This document shows positions 51,766-59,989 of a stretch of DNA of 64,000 nucleotides, piece by piece (position 1 is the stretch's first letter; each line of letters opens with the position of its first letter). The stretch is taken from the NCBI GenBank assembly GCA_023265135.1, contig JAHFUM010000001.1:313632-377631 (forward strand), in the 5' to 3' direction. The notes below the pieces were generated by a model. The model had not been told where the DNA came from, did no database searches, and saw nothing but the letters and a program-made list of their open reading frames with translations. The position numbers were made by a program, and so were the translations under genes. Origin of the DNA: Nitrosarchaeum sp. (GTDB lineage Archaea > Thermoproteota > Nitrososphaeria > Nitrososphaerales > Nitrosopumilaceae).

Positions 51766-52086
51766 ATGGTTGACAAAAAATTAGATTTAATGCACCATGG
51801 TGACGTAAACAATACATTTGATACAGTAACAGATATGAAGTCCAATTCGGATTATTTTCATTTTGTATGTACAAAATGTGATTCTATTGCATCCATCTAT
51901 GGTTTCTTATTTGATAGTGCAAAAAGAGTGATTTTTAATTTAAAATGTAAAAATTGTGGAGCACAAAATGTTAGAAAAATTACGTTAGATGCCGCAGTTA
52001 CAAGATTAGATACAAAAATAAAAACAGAAATCCTAATCAGTAGAAAACATAAAGATTGTTTAACATCAAAAAAAATAGTTAATTAA
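51766..52086 (+). CDS. Small zinc-ribbon protein (about 106 aa)
   Basis: Starting at ATG 51766 gives MVDKKLDLMHHGDVNN, then FHFVCTKCDSIASIYGF and FNLKCKNCGAQNVRKI, a C2C2 ribbon, and a basic tail. A longer frame from ATG 51643 is open but would translate the GATC-rich promoter region, so the shorter form is preferred. Function is unknown. Confidence 0.6.
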   Translation: MVDKKLDLMHHGDVNNTFDTVTDMKSNSDYFHFVCTKCDSIASIYGFLFDSAKRVIFNLKCKNCGAQNVRKITLDAAVTRLDTKIKTEILISRKHKDCLTSKKIVN

Positions 52087-52147
52087 TTTTTGATACAATA
52101 CAAAATCATAAAGGAATAGTGTAAAAGGAAAGATAGGATCTAAAACA

Positions 52148-52245
52148 ATGGTTATTTTCCAAGACTTTCTTGAGGATCCTATTTATGCCACATTCATCCT
52201 CTTTTCAATGTTCTGCTCTCAGAATCGAAGGATAGACTACGCATT
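52148..52245 (-). pseudogene. Decayed remnant of a Vsr/DUF559-like endonuclease (copy B)
   Basis: On the minus strand the sequence aligns with copy A at 50909 (32 of 42 bases identical over 52196-52237), but the two conserved Trp codons are TAG and TGA stops, and a frameshift separates EKRMNV from INRILKK. Differences from copy A fall mainly at minus-strand third codon positions, showing past protein-level constraint. Confidence 0.55.
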
Positions 52246-52275
52246 CCATAAGGATGAGAAGTAGATGTGGTGTTT

Positions 52276-52542
52276 TTAATAAAATGAATATTGGGTTTTT
52301 GGAAATTCGTCAAGTATAGATTCAATAGTTTTTTTATTAAAAAGTAGATTTTGTCGAGAATTTTCAAGACTTTTCACAATGTTTGAATGTAATATCTGGA
52401 TATCATGCACACGAGTAAGGTCTTCTTGATGTATTTCTTGTTCTGTATCTTTAGGAACATGTTTTGGTTTTTTTGCATGTGATCTTGATGTTTTTTTAAC
52501 TAATGGTTTTGGTTTTTTTGCAGATCTTGGTGATTGAGCCAT
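52276..52542 (-). CDS. Small basic protein (88 aa)
   Basis: A Lys/Pro-rich N-terminus (SPRSAKKPKPLVKKTSRSHA) is followed by a helical part (ILHSNIVKSLENSRQNLLFN; IESILDEFPK). Its start is 4 bp after the stop of the coiled-coil membrane protein at 52547, so both are on one transcript. The basic tail suggests DNA or membrane contact. No family is recognised. Confidence 0.6.
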   Translation of the reverse strand: MAQSPRSAKKPKPLVKKTSRSHAKKPKHVPKDTEQEIHQEDLTRVHDIQILHSNIVKSLENSRQNLLFNKKTIESILDEFPKTQYSFY

Positions 52543-52546
52543 TTAA

Positions 52547-53011
52547 TTATCCTCCCTTTTTAATATCATGTTTTTCTATATAAGGTTGTACCATAGAATA
52601 AAATTTTTCTATATCTGATTTTCTATTATTCAGATCATCTAATTGGTTATTGGATAAATCAGAATATTGTTTTTCCAATTTGTTCCGCAATGTTTCAACT
52701 TTTATCATTTCATTATGTAGTTCGTTTGCTTTTATTTCAAGTAAATTTTTTTCTTTTTCGGTTTCCTGAACTTGGTTTGTTAATACTTGAGCTTGTTTTT
52801 GACCAAAAAAGTATACTAAAACTGTAGCAACATATCCACCCAAAAGAGCAGTCATTTCTTTTGTAACGTCTACTCCAAGAATGAATAATGATGCGCCAAA
52901 ATATCCGATAAACGGGATAATTACAATTAGTGCAATGTGATAGGCTTGTTGATTTTTGCGATGTTCAATATTTTGTGGCGGTTGTGGAGCTGGTGATGGT
53001 TGATATGCCAT
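52547..53011 (-). CDS. Membrane protein with long cytoplasmic coiled coil (154 aa)
   Basis: A Pro-rich leader, two membrane segments (AYHIALIVIIPFIGYFGASLF; EMTALLGGYVATVLVYFFG) and a coiled coil of about 70 residues (VQETEKEKNLLEIKANELHN; MIKVETLRNKLEKQYSDL). It precedes the basic protein gene and follows the integrase on the same strand with a 67-bp spacer. Similar membrane/coiled-coil genes are seen in archaeal integrated elements; the function is unknown. Confidence 0.65.
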   Translation of the reverse strand: MAYQPSPAPQPPQNIEHRKNQQAYHIALIVIIPFIGYFGASLFILGVDVTKEMTALLGGYVATVLVYFFGQKQAQVLTNQVQETEKEKNLLEIKANELHNEMIKVETLRNKLEKQYSDLSNNQLDDLNNRKSDIEKFYSMVQPYIEKHDIKKGG

Positions 53012-53078
53012 ATAATTTGATAAAAAATGACATTATCATAAGTAAGCTTGATAATAATTGGTTTTTTTGTCTAGAAAA

Positions 53079-54218
53079 TTATCTTAATAGAAAATCTGGT
53101 ACTTCAATACTGTTTGTTCTAAGATACTGCATTAGATCATCAACTTTGTTTTCCAAATTCTGATATTTTGTTGATAAAATCTTCACATTCTTTTCTACTG
53201 CCTCAAAGTCAGAAATCGTAAGGTACGGCTCGACCTCCAGATACATCTCCCTTTTCTTCTCGTCATTCAGCTGGTAGTAAGTATTCATGTAGAATTGGTG
53301 TCCTATGAGCGCCTCTGCAAAATCCCTGCCTGAGGCGTTGCCTACGGTAGTCCTGAAGAACTTTCTCAAAGCATGATAGTGTATTACCCTTATTCCATTA
53401 GGATTGGTCCTGTTCAAATCAGGAATCTTTTCAAGATAGTATTTCAGTTGCCTCATCAGCAGGCCCTCTGCTACAAGGTGGGCGGGCTGTCTTGGGTTTT
53501 CTTTTCTCTTGCGATTACTGGAATAATCTCTGCCAAATATCAGTACGTCATCAAGATGGGAGTTGTCTTTCTTCTCGTCCCACTTTAGAAATCTGGAAAG
53601 GTAATCTTTCAGCGAGTTTGTTGCCTCTGCTGTTATGAAAGTTTCACGTGCACTTCTTGTCTTTGTAATTTTTGCTGGAAGTCTTACTGTTGTAGGCGTT
53701 GTTGTAAAATCAACGTCAGATAGTTTCAGTTGCACAAGCTCGCCTATTCTCATTCCGCTTGATGACAGCACAAGTATTACAGTCTGTAGTCTTGGCGGTG
53801 CGTTTCTTAATACTCGTAAGATTATTTCTTTTGTAAGTGCGGCTTCGGGTTCCTGAATATTTTTTGGAACTCTGATGATGTGTTTGCAGTCCTCTGCGTA
53901 AATCTTCAGTCCTAAAAATCTCATGTATCCCTTGATTGCAGCAAGCCTTGACGTGATTGTCTTTGGTTTGTAGTTGTTTTTATCGAGGAAAATAACATAA
54001 TCTCTCAAAATAACATAGATGTCAAACTTTTCTTGTTGTGTCTGCTCTGCAAATTCCAGTTCGCAGATGCTGTATCTTTGCTGGAGAAAATCCCTGAACC
54101 CTGTCTTGTTCTTGTTTGAGATTGCAAGCCTGTACGAGCTTACTGTGCTGTAGCTGTGCGACATGATGAACACAGAGTCAAGGAACGCTTCTGCCTTTTG
54201 CATCAGGAGTTCTTGCAT
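53079..54218 (-). CDS. Tyrosine recombinase/integrase
   Basis: 379 aa, longer than archaeal XerA (about 290). The catalytic residues are visible: Arg in LSSSGMRIGELVQLKL, Lys region PAKITKTRSARETFIT, HxLR in IHYHALRKFFRT, His in ALIGHQFYMN and the nucleophile Tyr in NTYYQLND. An N-terminal SAM-like core-binding domain (TITSRLAAIKGYMRFLGL) is present, and the C-terminus adds a coiled coil. GC-rich codon use relative to neighbours points to acquisition. It lies 65 bp from the candidate right attachment site. Confidence 0.9.
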   Translation of the reverse strand: MQELLMQKAEAFLDSVFIMSHSYSTVSSYRLAISNKNKTGFRDFLQQRYSICELEFAEQTQQEKFDIYVILRDYVIFLDKNNYKPKTITSRLAAIKGYMRFLGLKIYAEDCKHIIRVPKNIQEPEAALTKEIILRVLRNAPPRLQTVILVLSSSGMRIGELVQLKLSDVDFTTTPTTVRLPAKITKTRSARETFITAEATNSLKDYLSRFLKWDEKKDNSHLDDVLIFGRDYSSNRKRKENPRQPAHLVAEGLLMRQLKYYLEKIPDLNRTNPNGIRVIHYHALRKFFRTTVGNASGRDFAEALIGHQFYMNTYYQLNDEKKREMYLEVEPYLTISDFEAVEKNVKILSTKYQNLENKVDDLMQYLRTNSIEVPDFLLR

Positions 54219-54257
54219 GCATGTATATGCAGTCCCAAATATATATTCTCTACTGTC

Positions 54258-54279
54258 TATATGACATATATGTCATATA
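54258..54279. promoter_or_regulatory. Perfect 22-bp palindrome upstream of the integrase gene
   Basis: TATATGACATA followed by its exact reverse complement, centred between 54268 and 54269, 40 bp upstream of the integrase ATG. It overlaps the likely promoter, so it may be the integrase operator; a recombinase-arm binding site is an alternative. Confidence 0.6.
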
Positions 54280-54282
54280 TAG

Positions 54283-54295
54283 AGTGGTTTCTATG
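54283..54295. other. Candidate right attachment site (attR-like direct repeat)
   Basis: AGTGGTTTCTATG, identical to 36071-36083. It covers the stop codon of the flippase-like gene (minus strand, TAG at 54291-54293) and lies between that gene and the integrase. Integration into a gene's 3' end with the stop restored is typical of tyrosine recombinases. Confidence 0.4.
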
Positions 54296-55307
54296 ATTTT
54301 TCCTTTTTAGGGATTTTACTCAAGGCTAATTTTACCAGTAAAAGCCAAGTTATGACAATAGGCACATAGTAAGTAGCAATTCTCCAGTCGATTACTGCAT
54401 TCCAAGTAACTGTACCTTGTGGGATAGTAAGATTGAATGGATCTAAGTTATTCAAATAAGCAATAATACCAAATTCTGCTAATCCTGAACCACCTAGTGT
54501 GATTGGTAGATTTCCAATTGCATTTGCACCCATTACAGCCATAATGGAATCAAAAATGCCAATTACCGAACTTGTTCCCATTGTAATTATCATAAATGAT
54601 ATTCCATAAAATAACCAAGATGTAAGTGAAAAAAGAAATGAAATTGTAAAAACTTTTTTTGATTCGGTTGTTTTAAGATTTTTTCTACTCATTATACAAA
54701 TTTCTTCCATCCATGAATTAGTTTGCTCAATGTATTTTGTTCCTTTTTCCTTTGCAAATTGTTTAGTTAAATTAACAAATATTCCTGGAACTTGAAAAGT
54801 TTTCCTAGATGACAAAAAGAATAGAACCATCCATAACGAAGTTACAGTGATACTGATTCCTAAAATTATGACGCCTACAACGTATGCTCCTTTCATCAGT
54901 GCAAATATGCCAGCCATGATAGATAACAAACCTCCTGCAAAAACTTCAGTGACTATATCCATTATTGCAATCCAGGTAGATTTTGAAGGTGCAACTCCTT
55001 TTTTATGTAAATAATAAATTATAACAAATTCTGCACCTACAAACATGGGAGTTGTAAATTTAATAAATTCGCTTCCAATTCTGACACCACTTAACTTCCA
55101 AAAAGAGTCAAATTTTCCAAGATATTTTCGTGAAATATATGCAAATTTTATTCCTTGAAGACCTAGCTTTATCATTATGGCGATTATAGCTGCTACGAAA
55201 GGAAGAAGTCCTATTGCCAATACATCTTCAATTTTTATATCAAATTGAATTGCTATAATAAAAATAGGAATTAGAGTAGCTGGTATAGCAATAATTCTCC
55301 AATTCAT
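54291..55307 (-). CDS. Lysylphosphatidylglycerol synthase TM-region/AglD-like flippase family protein
   Basis: 338 aa with about eight membrane segments (IIAIPATLIPIFIIAI; ILPFVAAIIAIMIKLGL-like region; IGNLPITLGGSGLAEFGIIA). The GGSGLAEF loop and the overall plan match the UPF0104 (LPG_synthase_TM) family, which in archaea is often associated with glycosylation or lipid handling. The substrate is unknown. This appears to be the first resident gene right of the island. Confidence 0.82.
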   Translation of the reverse strand: MNWRIIAIPATLIPIFIIAIQFDIKIEDVLAIGLLPFVAAIIAIMIKLGLQGIKFAYISRKYLGKFDSFWKLSGVRIGSEFIKFTTPMFVGAEFVIIYYLHKKGVAPSKSTWIAIMDIVTEVFAGGLLSIMAGIFALMKGAYVVGVIILGISITVTSLWMVLFFLSSRKTFQVPGIFVNLTKQFAKEKGTKYIEQTNSWMEEICIMSRKNLKTTESKKVFTISFLFSLTSWLFYGISFMIITMGTSSVIGIFDSIMAVMGANAIGNLPITLGGSGLAEFGIIAYLNNLDPFNLTIPQGTVTWNAVIDWRIATYYVPIVITWLLLVKLALSKIPKKEKS

Positions 55308-55698
55308 CGATAATTTTTTTTATATATTCAATATGAAAGTTGACCAAATTTCAATAACAATATTGAATACATGCATCTAGGCACAAATTTTAAAAAATTC
55401 CAAGAAATTAGTTAGCTAGTTTGTCGGTTTTTTGAATATTTTGTTTGACTTGAACAAATAATGAATCAAAAAGATCATAATCTGAAAAGTTTTTCTTCTA
55501 ATAATTTGATAACTAGTTCTTTTTAGATACATTTCTTTTTCATCAATATAGTTTGAATCATAAATTGCATGTAATATGACAAGTTATAGATCGATCCAAT
55601 TTTATTTAATTATTAATTGCCATTTTGGTATATTTTAAGAATTGATAGTAAAAGTAACTAGTTTGAAATATAAGCCAAGAAAGAAAATTTAGTAAGTA
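55308..55698. other. AT-rich intergenic region between divergent genes
   Basis: About 390 bp without a convincing frame or RNA. It should contain promoters for the flippase-like gene (minus) and the GPN GTPase (plus). Only short AT-rich runs and no notable repeats were seen. Confidence 0.5.
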
Positions 55699-56457
55699 TT
55701 GAAATCAATTTTTGTGACAGGAACAGCAGGAGCAGGAAAATCTCTTTTAACATCAAAATTATACGAGTATTATACAAAAAATAGTGCATTTGCAGCTGTA
55801 TTGAATTTAGATCCTGGTGTTAGAAATTTACCATATACATGTGATGTTGATGTTAGAGATTATGTTGATGTTATAGATATAATGGAAAAATATGATCTAG
55901 GTCCAAATGGTGCAGTAGTCATGGCAAATGACCTGATTGCTTCTAAGATTGATGAGATTCAAGAACAGATTGGCAAAGTGAATCCAGATTATCTTATTGT
56001 TGATACGCCAGGTCAAATTGAATTGTTTGCATATCGTTCTAGTGGTCGTTTTGTTGTAGAAAATATTTCGTCTGAAGAAAAAACAAACATATTTCTTTTT
56101 GATGGAGCATTAATTACAACTCCAGTAAACTTTGTTTCAATTGCTCTTCTTGCAACATCAATAAGATTACGCTTGAATCTATCATCGGTGAACGTCATTA
56201 CCAAAACAGATCTAATAGGTGCTAAATTGAGAGATATCATAGATTGGTCAAGCAATCTAAAATTATTAGAGAATGCCATTGCCAAAGAGGTAGATGGGGA
56301 GACATATAGTCTAACTACCAATATTTTACGAGGTTTGAATTTAGGGGGTTTTGCTCAAGGATTGATTCCAGTTTCTAATGTTACTGGAGAAGGATTGGTA
56401 AACTTGGAGGGTGCATTAAGCAGAATTCTTAATTTGGGTGAAGAGGTAGAAGATTAG
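55699..56457 (+). CDS. GPN-loop GTPase
   Basis: 252 aa from a TTG start. P-loop FVTGTAGAGKSLLTSKL at the N-terminus, the signature insertion LGPNGAVVMAND, VDTPGQIELFAYRSSG (G3) and NVITKTDLIG (G4). In eukaryotes GPN proteins help assemble RNA polymerase; archaeal homologues are single-gene dimers of unsettled role. It directly precedes homoserine kinase with no gap. Confidence 0.92.
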   Translation: MKSIFVTGTAGAGKSLLTSKLYEYYTKNSAFAAVLNLDPGVRNLPYTCDVDVRDYVDVIDIMEKYDLGPNGAVVMANDLIASKIDEIQEQIGKVNPDYLIVDTPGQIELFAYRSSGRFVVENISSEEKTNIFLFDGALITTPVNFVSIALLATSIRLRLNLSSVNVITKTDLIGAKLRDIIDWSSNLKLLENAIAKEVDGETYSLTTNILRGLNLGGFAQGLIPVSNVTGEGLVNLEGALSRILNLGEEVED

Positions 56458-57381
56458 TTGACATCTAAGATTACTGTAAAAGCGCCATCTTCTACTGCAA
56501 ATTTAGGTCCAGGATTTGATGTGTTTGGATTGGCAGTTGATGCTTTTTTTGATGAAATTACTTTAACGAAAAAGAAAAATGGAATAAGTATAATTACTGA
56601 AGATGACATTCCAACAAATCCAGAAAATAATACGGCGGGATTAGTTGTTAAAAACATGATAGAAAAATTCAAAATTAAAGACGGTATAGAAATCAAAATC
56701 AAAAAGGGCGTTCCTGCTGGATTTGGAATGGGAAGTAGTGCAGCTTCTGCAGCAGCTACTGTAATTGCATTTGATAAGATGTATGACTTGAAATTAAATG
56801 AAAATACACTTGTGGAATTTGCAGGATATGGAGAAAAGGCTAGTGCAGGTTCTGTTCATTATGATAATGTAGCAGCATCGGTATTGGGTGGATTTGTAAT
56901 AGTAAGGACAAATCCTCTAAATGTAATCAAGATAAAGGCACCAATGAATCTAAGGATGTGTATTGCAGTTCCAAAACTTGAAGTTCCAAAAAAGAAAACC
57001 AAAGTATCACGAGGTGTAATACCCAAAAAAGTTAGCTTAATTGATAGTATTGCAAATTTGTCAAATGCTGCAGCAATTGTTGTAGGGTTTATGAAAAAAG
57101 ATCCTAAGTTGATAGGTGATTCCATAAAAGATGTGATTGTAGAGCCTGCAAGACAACATATGATACCAGGATTTGCCAAAGTTAAAGAAAATGCTCTAAA
57201 GGCGGGTGCATTTGGTGTAACAATAAGTGGTGCAGGTCCTTCAGTAATTGCTTTTTCAAAGAGTTCGGCAGATTTAAAGAAGATAAGTTTAGCAATGTCA
57301 AGAGGATTTGCGTCTGCAAATACCAAATGTCAAACTGTAATTTGTAAGCCAAGCAAGGGTGCAATAGTAATAAAAAAATAA
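56458..57381 (+). CDS. thrB: Homoserine kinase (GHMP family)
   Basis: Phosphorylates homoserine in threonine synthesis. 307 aa from a TTG start immediately after the GPN stop. The GHMP motifs are VKAPSSTANLGPGFDVFG, the ATP loop GVPAGFGMGSSAASAAATV and the C-terminal GAFGVTISGAGPSVIAF. The substrate assignment follows the ANLGPGFD motif, typical of ThrB rather than mevalonate kinase. Confidence 0.92.
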   Translation: MTSKITVKAPSSTANLGPGFDVFGLAVDAFFDEITLTKKKNGISIITEDDIPTNPENNTAGLVVKNMIEKFKIKDGIEIKIKKGVPAGFGMGSSAASAAATVIAFDKMYDLKLNENTLVEFAGYGEKASAGSVHYDNVAASVLGGFVIVRTNPLNVIKIKAPMNLRMCIAVPKLEVPKKKTKVSRGVIPKKVSLIDSIANLSNAAAIVVGFMKKDPKLIGDSIKDVIVEPARQHMIPGFAKVKENALKAGAFGVTISGAGPSVIAFSKSSADLKKISLAMSRGFASANTKCQTVICKPSKGAIVIKK

Positions 57382-57397
57382 TCCGGAGAAAAGATTT

Positions 57398-58072
57398 ATG
57401 AAAAAAGCAGTTATTTTGTTTAGTGGTGGAATAGATTCAGTTTGTGCTGCAAGTTACCTAAAATTAAATTATGATCTTTATGGAATTTCATTTTCATATG
57501 GTCAAAAAGCAAATAAAGAAATTATTGCAACAAAATCTTTTGCGAAGAATCTTGGATTAAGACAGCATAAAATTATTGATATTGGTTTTATGAAGGAGTT
57601 GTATGGTGATTCTAATGTTTTAACTAGTTCAAAGAGAAAAATACCAAGTAAGTTTGATTATTCTATTGTGGTTCCGATTAGAAATGCAGTATTTCTATCT
57701 ATTGCTTCAGCATGGGCATTTACTCTTAATGCATCATTTGTAGGATATGGTGCACATACAGGTGATGTACACTATCCTGATTGTAGGCCAATATTTGCAA
57801 AAAAGTTAGAGTCAGCTTTTAATCAAGGTGAGATTGATGGAATAGATTCAGGACTAAGAAAAAACATTAAAATATGGTCACCATATCGTGAGGGTCTTTC
57901 AAAAAGTGACTTGTTAAAAATCGGTTTTAAAACTTTGGGCAATTCTATTTTCAAAACATGGAGTTGTTATTCTAGCAAGAAATATCATTGTGGTAGTTGT
58001 GAGTCTTGTAATAATAGAAAAATAGCTTTTCAAAAAGCTTGCATCACAGACAAAACAAAATATCTAAAATAG
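57398..58072 (+). CDS. queC: 7-cyano-7-deazaguanine synthase
   Basis: Converts 7-carboxy-7-deazaguanine to preQ0, the archaeosine precursor. 224 aa with the PP-loop VILFSGGIDSVCAASYL and the C-terminal zinc site HCGSCESCNNRK, preceded by the conserved TWSCY. Partner genes queE and folE are at 58991 and 58369 on the opposite strand. It follows thrB by 16 bp. Confidence 0.95.
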   Translation: MKKAVILFSGGIDSVCAASYLKLNYDLYGISFSYGQKANKEIIATKSFAKNLGLRQHKIIDIGFMKELYGDSNVLTSSKRKIPSKFDYSIVVPIRNAVFLSIASAWAFTLNASFVGYGAHTGDVHYPDCRPIFAKKLESAFNQGEIDGIDSGLRKNIKIWSPYREGLSKSDLLKIGFKTLGNSIFKTWSCYSSKKYHCGSCESCNNRKIAFQKACITDKTKYLK

Positions 58073-58074
58073 TT

Positions 58075-58326
58075 CTAGTATTTGTTATCAAGAATTTTCT
58101 TTTTGAAAATAAAATTTCTAATTATAATATACCAAATAAAGAATATTCCACCAACAATTCCCATGAATACATAATTTTGGATTTGTTGAGTTAGTCCTTC
58201 GATAGAATTAGTGATCTCTCTTGAAACTAACATTGAAATTGCAAGGACAACTCCAAATTCAATTGCGTACCATGTCCAATGAGGCCATGATTCTTTTGGA
58301 ATGTGAACATTTGGGTGAGATCCCAT
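58075..58326 (-). CDS. Small two-helix membrane protein (83 aa)
   Basis: Begins MGSHPNVHIPKESWPHWTWY with two hydrophobic segments (AIEFGVVLAISMLVS; VFMGIVGGIFFIWYIII) and a basic tail. It is convergent with queC with a 2-bp gap and 42 bp downstream of folE. No family is recognised. Confidence 0.7.
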   Translation of the reverse strand: MGSHPNVHIPKESWPHWTWYAIEFGVVLAISMLVSREITNSIEGLTQQIQNYVFMGIVGGIFFIWYIIIRNFIFKKKILDNKY

Positions 58327-58368
58327 GGTTTTTGTCTAAAAGATTGATTATTTAATTTTTCAGGAGAC

Positions 58369-58926
58369 CTAAAGTGCTGTGTCAGAGGTACGTCGTCTAA
58401 TCATAGTCATAATGCTCTCTTTTTCCTCCTTATTTTCGTAAATTCCTCTATAGGCAGATGTGGTAAGTGTTGCATCATTTCTAACTCCACGCATTTTCAT
58501 ACAGAAATGTTCTGCATCAGCTAAAACTACTACTCCCTTTACACCCTGGGCAAATAGCTCATCAGCTATATTCTTAGTCAGTCGTTCCTGAATTTGTAAT
58601 CTTTTAGAGTATTTTTCAACTAATCTAACCAGTTTAGATATTCCAAAAACTCTACCATTAGGAGAATATACAATGTGAATCTTTCCAAAGAAGGGCAGCA
58701 TGTGGTGTTCGCACATTGAATAAAATTGAATATTACGTGCAACAACTACATCAGAATCTTCAGAGAATTGTACAGATAATTCAGAATCGGATTCGTATCC
58801 TCCAAAGATTTCTTCATACATATTTGCAATTCTTTCGGGAGTATCTTTAAGACCTTCACGAGTGGGATCTTCACCAATTTCTATGATTAATTCTCTAACG
58901 AGTTTTTTTACACGTTCCTTATCCAT
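58369..58926 (-). CDS. folE: GTP cyclohydrolase I
   Basis: Opens GTP to dihydroneopterin triphosphate, the first step of the 7-deazaguanine (and folate) routes. About 185 aa from ATG 58926, which gives the usual start MDKERVKKLVRELI before EDPTREGLKDTPERIANMYE. The frame stays open to 59040, but that would overlap queE by 50 bp. Motifs YSMCEHHMLPFFGK and AEHFCMKMRGVRN hold the zinc Cys/His residues. It is downstream of queE on the same strand, so co-regulation is likely. Confidence 0.93.
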   Translation of the reverse strand: MDKERVKKLVRELIIEIGEDPTREGLKDTPERIANMYEEIFGGYESDSELSVQFSEDSDVVVARNIQFYSMCEHHMLPFFGKIHIVYSPNGRVFGISKLVRLVEKYSKRLQIQERLTKNIADELFAQGVKGVVVLADAEHFCMKMRGVRNDATLTTSAYRGIYENKEEKESIMTMIRRRTSDTAL

Positions 58927-58990
58927 TTGATATTTTGACAGATTTTTTCTAGTATTTGAACCTAGTCTGGTTTCTAGGCTGATGGTAAGA

Positions 58991-59704
58991 TTATGGAGCT
59001 CCGATAAATTTGTGAAGTTGAGGTACAACTTTGACATCAATATAATACGGATAGACTATGTCATACAAATTTAGAAGTAGATCTAAAGAAGGTTCTGCAA
59101 TTCCATATGTGGGTTGTATGATGAATCCATCAATGTCTTGCTTTGAAATAACGTGAAATATTTTATCAATCAAATCTTTGAAATCTTCCAATTTAGTTTT
59201 GGAGCTTACGACTATTTTGATATATGTAGTTTTTTTAGATACAGCAGATAATTTAAGACATTTCATTGCATTGTCAATTAATCTTTCATAATGTTTCGAA
59301 TCTACAAAATCAGAATCTTTTGTTTTAAATTCTATTTTAATAATATCAATAAATGGTAATACATGATTGAATCTATCAGAATCAAAGCAGGATGATTCTA
59401 AATATGTTGAAATTTTTTTGGTTTGAATGTATTTAGCAAGTTCAGCTACTGCATGATGTTGAATTAATGGATCACCACCTGTGAAATTTACTTTGTATGT
59501 TTGATTTTTAAGGTTAGAATCTATCAGAATACATGCTTCTTCAATTGTGTATTCTTTGCCGGAATCAAGTGGAAGTGATTCTTTAGTATCACAATAAAAA
59601 CAAGTAAATGGACAACCAGCTAATCTGACAAAAAGTGTTTTTGTACCATAAAGAATTCCCTCTCCTTCAATTGATGTAAATATCTCAAATAATCTAACTT
59701 TCAA
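58991..59704 (-). CDS. queE: 7-carboxy-7-deazaguanine synthase (radical SAM)
   Basis: 237 aa. The radical-SAM cluster motif is CPFTCFYCDT (CxxxCxxC), preceded by IFTSIEGEGILYGTKTLFVR; NFTGGDPLIQH follows. It makes CDG from carboxytetrahydropterin. With queC and folE it supplies preQ0 for archaeosine in tRNA. The QueD step is not encoded in this window. Confidence 0.94.
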   Translation of the reverse strand: MKVRLFEIFTSIEGEGILYGTKTLFVRLAGCPFTCFYCDTKESLPLDSGKEYTIEEACILIDSNLKNQTYKVNFTGGDPLIQHHAVAELAKYIQTKKISTYLESSCFDSDRFNHVLPFIDIIKIEFKTKDSDFVDSKHYERLIDNAMKCLKLSAVSKKTTYIKIVVSSKTKLEDFKDLIDKIFHVISKQDIDGFIIQPTYGIAEPSLDLLLNLYDIVYPYYIDVKVVPQLHKFIGAP

Positions 59705-59748
59705 GCAATTGCACTATCTTTTTTCATTATTTATTCAATGAGTTTTGA

Positions 59749-59943
59749 TTAGTGCATTACAGGTTCTTTTGTATAGAATAAACCCGAAATAAAGAAGACG
59801 ACTCCTAAAATTCCTATCAAGCTTCCTACAAATTCTACAGTGTTTTGCATTTCACTTTGTAATGGAGCCCAGAGCCATGCCATTAAAGCCCCTACTACTA
59901 TCATTGGAATTCCTACACCAACAGTAATTGTCTTAGAAGCCAT
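59749..59943 (-). CDS. Small two-helix membrane protein (64 aa)
   Basis: The start at 59943 (MASKTITVGVG) is preferred over one two codons upstream. Two hydrophobic helices (IPMIVVGALMAWLWAPL; GSLIGILGVVFFISGLFY) are joined by a short loop. No family is recognised. It is 40 bp downstream of the secreted helical protein gene but separated by a TATA-like stretch. Confidence 0.65.
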   Translation of the reverse strand: MASKTITVGVGIPMIVVGALMAWLWAPLQSEMQNTVEFVGSLIGILGVVFFISGLFYTKEPVMH

Positions 59944-59989
59944 ACTCAATTCTGTTAAGAAAATGTATATGAAGTTTTTGATAAGATGA

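Noticed and set aside
58927-59040. Longer folE reading frame
   Set aside because: It would overlap queE by 50 bp and add a leader not typical of the family; ATG 58926 gives the normal N-terminus.
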